Source: Clostridiales bacterium (GTDB lineage: Bacteria > Bacillota > Clostridia > Saccharofermentanales > Saccharofermentanaceae). Taken from it: DNA of 35,861 nt. Position 1 is the stretch's first letter, and every line of letters begins with the position of its first letter. Under the pieces are notes generated by a model. The model had not been told where the DNA came from and ran no database searches. It saw only the letters and a program-made list of their open reading frames with translations. Positions 33,806 through 35,861 of this stretch are shown here, piece by piece. The stretch is from contig JAGAAI010000003.1 in the NCBI GenBank assembly GCA_017615325.1, forward strand, positions 1 to 35,861. The letters run 5' to 3'. Both the position numbers and the translations under genes were made by a program.

Positions 33806-34144
33806 ATGTGTATTTTCTGTGATATCGTCGAGGGCAAGATCCCTTCGACCAAAGTATATGAAGACGAGTATGTGATCGCTATCCGCGACCTGAATCCCCA
33901 GGCTCCGGTCCACGATCTTGTGATCCCGAAGAAGCACTTCGACAACATCGTTGACCTGGCAAAAACTGACGACGGCACATATTCTGCCGCAGTCATCGAT
34001 GCCATAGCCGAGGTTGCCAAAGTTGAAGGTATAGAAGAGGGCTTCCGCGTTATCAACAACTGCGGTGCCGATGCCGGTCAGACTGTAATGCACGTTCATT
34101 TCCACGTAGTAGGCGGCCGCCGCTTCGAAGAGAAGATCATCTGA
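33806..34144 (+). CDS. HIT-family (histidine triad) nucleotide hydrolase
   Basis: 112 residues from the ATG at 33806, one base after the alaS stop; GGAGG at 33796-33800 lies inside the alaS 3' end, which favours this start over the in-frame ATG at 33755. The N-terminal MCIFCDIVEGKIPS has the typical CxxC, and the catalytic triad HVHFH (H96, H98, H100) closes the protein. HinT-type members hydrolyse aminoacyl- and phosphoramidate-linked AMP. Proximity to alaS may be meaningful because aminoacyl-adenylates are HinT substrates. One base separates its stop from trmB. Confidence 0.93.
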   Translation: MCIFCDIVEGKIPSTKVYEDEYVIAIRDLNPQAPVHDLVIPKKHFDNIVDLAKTDDGTYSAAVIDAIAEVAKVEGIEEGFRVINNCGADAGQTVMHVHFHVVGGRRFEEKII

Positions 34145-34145
34145 T

Positions 34146-34796
34146 ATGGCAAGAATGAGGACCAAGCGCCACCTCCCCGAGAGGATGGAGCGCGCCCACG
34201 AATACTGGTTTGACGACCCCGCAGCCAACAAGGGTAAATGGAGGGAAGCATGTTCTTTCCCTTCTGACTGCGAGCTCTGGCTCGAACTTGGCTGCGGCAA
34301 GGGCAAGTTTGCTACCGAGCAGGCACAGGCAAACCCGGATGTGCTCTATGTCGCTTTCGAGCGCGAGCCTTCCGTGATCCTCGCTGCGATCGAGAAGGCA
34401 AAGGAAGCAGGCCTTAAGAATATTTTCTTCGTAAAGCAGGACATAGGTCTTATAGAGGAGTTTTTCTCAGAAGGCGAGGTCGACAGGGTATTTATCAACT
34501 TCTGTGATCCCTGGACCCGCCAGAACAAGCCCAAGAGGCGCCTTACCTACAGGGACTTCATCGCAAGATACAAGACTTTCGTAAAGTCCGGGGCAGTGCT
34601 TGCCTTCAAGACTGACAACACTGAGCTCTTCGATTTCTCAGTTGAGGAGTTCAAGGCCTGCGGCATGGAGGTCAGCGACATTACCTATGATCTGCATAAC
34701 AGCGGGTTTGACAGGGTCAACATAAGGACCGAGTTCGAGCAGAAGTTTGCCGACGAGGGTGTTCCGATCAAGCGCTGCACTGCGACTTTCCCGTAA
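34146..34796 (+). CDS. trmB: tRNA (guanine-N7-)-methyltransferase
   Basis: 216 residues. Uses S-adenosylmethionine to methylate N7 of G46 in the tRNA variable loop. The SAM motif LELGCGKGKFATE is at about 40-52, followed by VAFEREPSVILAAIEKA and INFCDPWTRQNKPKRRLT, the TrmB signature usually written NFPDPWPKxRHxxRR; here P is C and the basic stretch is shifted. FKTDNTELFDFSVE and the C-terminal NIRTEFEQKFxxEGxxI are family-typical. It is the last gene of alaS-HIT-trmB, starting one base after the HIT stop. Confidence 0.95.
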   Translation: MARMRTKRHLPERMERAHEYWFDDPAANKGKWREACSFPSDCELWLELGCGKGKFATEQAQANPDVLYVAFEREPSVILAAIEKAKEAGLKNIFFVKQDIGLIEEFFSEGEVDRVFINFCDPWTRQNKPKRRLTYRDFIARYKTFVKSGAVLAFKTDNTELFDFSVEEFKACGMEVSDITYDLHNSGFDRVNIRTEFEQKFADEGVPIKRCTATFP

Positions 34797-34865
34797 GATT
34801 GGACTGCTGATTAGATCTGCACGCATTTTCGCGAATAATTATTGAAAAGGGCACTGTTAGAGTCT

Positions 34866-34917
34866 GTTCACGGATCTGTTCACTTTTATGAGAGAAAAAG
34901 TGAACATTCCAGTGAAC
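34866..34917. repeat. Symmetric array of four hexamers upstream of gapA
   Basis: GTTCAC at 34866-34871 and 34878-34883 and GTGAAC at 34900-34905 and 34912-34917 are arranged with exact mirror symmetry about 34891/34892. Each same-strand pair is separated by six bases, a 12-base period. The inner pair extends to GTTCACTTTT/AAAAGTGAAC, so the transcript could also fold into a 10-bp hairpin. Confidence 0.8.
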
Positions 34918-34998
34918 AAATAATTTTCATTTGAGCCCCTTTTGCATATTTAATGATAAATCTTATAAAAATAAGTCTAATTTTTACATATTGTTTTG

Positions 34999-35027
34999 TT
35001 GCAGACAGAGTAATCCTGTTGTAATAT
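34999..35027 (+). promoter_or_regulatory. Probable gapA promoter
   Basis: The -35 is TTGCAG (34999-35004), the spacer 17 bases and the -10 TAATAT (35022-35027). An AT-rich tract lies just upstream. The predicted start is near 35034. Confidence 0.6.
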
Positions 35028-35066
35028 TTGTTCGGTGCAAAATTAAGCACAAATAAGTTATTAATC

Positions 35067-35076
35067 CCCGCGCGGG
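35067..35076. repeat. GC palindrome next to the gapA ribosome site
   Basis: CCCGCGCGGG is self-complementary and lies five bases before AGGAGG (35082-35087) in an otherwise AT-rich leader. Confidence 0.5.
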
Positions 35077-35096
35077 AATTTAGGAGGAAATTACAT

Positions 35097-35861
35097 ATGG
35101 CAGTAAAAGTTGCAATCAACGGTTTCGGTCGTATCGGTCGTCTCGCATTCCGTCAGATGTTCGGTGCTGAGGGTTATGAGGTTGTTGCTATCAACGATCT
35201 TACAAAGCCTTCCATGCTCGCTCATCTTCTGAAGTATGACACAGCTCAGGGCGGTTACGCTGGCGTATTCGGCGAGAACAAGCACACAGTTACTTCTGAT
35301 GACGAAGCTAACACGATCACAGTAGACGGCAAGACACTTCAGATCTACAAGGAAGCTGAAGCTAAGAATCTCCCTTGGGGTGAGCTCGGCGTAGACGTAG
35401 TTCTCGAGTGCACAGGTTTCTATACATCCAAAGAGAAGTCTCAGGCTCACATCGATGCAGGCGCTAAGAAGGTTGTTATCTCCGCACCTGCAGGCAACGA
35501 TCTCCCTACGATCGTTTTCAACGTTAACCACGAGACACTTACAGCAGATGACAAGATCATCTCCGCTGCTTCCTGCACAACAAACTGCCTGGCTCCTATG
35601 ACAAAGGCTCTCAATGACTACGCAAAGATCCAGAGCGGTATCATGACAACAGTTCACGCTTACACAGGCGACCAGATGATCCTTGACGGTCCTCAGAGAA
35701 AGGGTGACCTCCAGAGAGCAAGAGCAGGTGCTGCTAACATCGTACCTAACTCCACAGGCGCTGCTAAGGCTATCGGCCTTGTTATCCCTGAGCTCAACGG
35801 CAAGCTCATCGGTGCTGCTCAGAGAGTTCCTACATTCACAGGTTCCACAACTATCCTTCAC
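35097..35861 (+). CDS. gapA: Glyceraldehyde-3-phosphate dehydrogenase, 3' end beyond the window
   Basis: Glycolytic enzyme converting glyceraldehyde 3-phosphate, NAD and phosphate to 1,3-bisphosphoglycerate in the cytosol. The first 255 residues are present, open to the window edge. The NAD fold starts with [15 protein letters not shown], and D34 in AINDL suits NAD rather than NADP. The active-site motif [12 protein letters not shown] carries the nucleophile C160; [10 protein letters not shown] and RAARxAAxNIVP-like [19 protein letters not shown] follow. About 80 residues are missing compared with the usual ~335. AGGAGG is nine bases before the ATG. Codons lean to GGT, GCT, ATC and AAG, as in a highly expressed gene. 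Confidence 0.97.
   Translation, partial: MAVKVAINGFGRIGRLAFRQMFGAEGYEVVAINDLTKPSMLAHLLKYDTAQGGYAGVFGENKHTVTSDDEANTITVDGKTLQIYKEAEAKNLPWGELGVDVVLECTGFYTSKEKSQAHIDAGAKKVVISAPAGNDLPTIVFNVNHETLTADDKIISAASCTTNCLAPMTKALNDYAKIQSGIMTTVHAYTGDQMILDGPQRKGDLQRARAGAANIVPNSTGAAKAIGLVIPELNGKLIGAAQRVPTFTGSTTILH

Larger units (their letters stand above)
34797..35096. promoter_or_regulatory. 300-base intergenic region before gapA
   Basis: No gene is visible here. It contains the four-hexamer symmetric array (34866-34917), an AT-rich stretch (about 34918-34995) that could act as an UP element, the gapA promoter (34999-35027), and a leader of about 60 bases with a GC palindrome just before the ribosome site. 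No clear T-run terminator for trmB is seen other than possibly the array itself. Confidence 0.7.

Noticed and set aside
33322..34306. Two long minus-strand open frames (245 and 175 codons)
   Set aside because: They mirror the end of alaS, the HIT gene and the start of trmB, all clearly coding on the plus strand.
34866..34917. Small CRISPR-like array
   Set aside because: Units are six bases with both orientations and no spacers; this is an operator-like or hairpin arrangement.
35091..35861. Open frame of 256 codons on the minus strand
   Set aside because: It is the reverse of gapA, whose forward protein is unmistakable and starts at 35097 behind AGGAGG. The minus translation is Cys/Ser-rich nonsense.

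Overview
The window looks like a chromosomal segment of an anaerobic, Gram-positive-type Clostridia bacterium, perhaps a gut or rumen lineage. The evidence is inferential: two surface proteins with C-terminal SLH modules, lysine made through DapL, isoprenoids through the MEP enzyme IspD, many lipoproteins with Thr-rich linkers, strong AGGAGG ribosome binding sites and extended -10 promoters. No rRNA, tRNA, CRISPR, integrase or transposase was found. All genes look intact except gapA, which runs off the right edge.

Layout. 1-1.86 kb: an LRR/Big_2/SLH surface protein closed by a terminator. 1.9-5.3 kb (minus): operon dapL-radA-ispD. 5.3-7.5 kb: a DUF885 lipoprotein, then a convergent HAD phosphatase at 7.5-8.2 kb. 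8.3-13.5 kb: three tandem S37-like serine peptidase lipoproteins. 13.5-16.7 kb: a 1055-residue single-pass membrane protein whose N-terminal domain reads as a PP2C phosphatase stripped of its metal ligands, with a LysM-like domain outside. 16.8-18.8 kb: a second SLH surface protein. 19.0-22.8 kb: a class-V aminotransferase and serA (serine synthesis), then a GH32-like protein with two of its three catalytic acids replaced. 22.8-29.8 kb (minus): a tightly overlapped operon of DUF1015, a flavin oxidoreductase, a DUF2298 polytopic membrane protein and an EAL phosphodiesterase. 29.9-31.0 kb: a WYL regulator, divergent from that operon. 31.1-34.8 kb: alaS, a HIT protein and trmB. 35.1 kb to the end: gapA behind a 300-base upstream region that carries a symmetric array of four hexamers.

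How it fits together. Housekeeping blocks (lysine and isoprenoid precursors, DNA repair, serine synthesis, tRNA charging and modification, glycolysis) alternate with envelope genes. The envelope part holds surface-attached proteins, secreted peptidases, a probable transmembrane cell-wall sensor built on a pseudophosphatase, and a c-di-GMP phosphodiesterase translationally coupled to a glycosyltransferase-like membrane protein. The most novel candidates are the pseudo-PP2C/LysM-like protein, the GH32-like protein with Cys and His at catalytic positions, the DUF1015-FAD-DUF2298-EAL operon, and the four-hexamer array before gapA.
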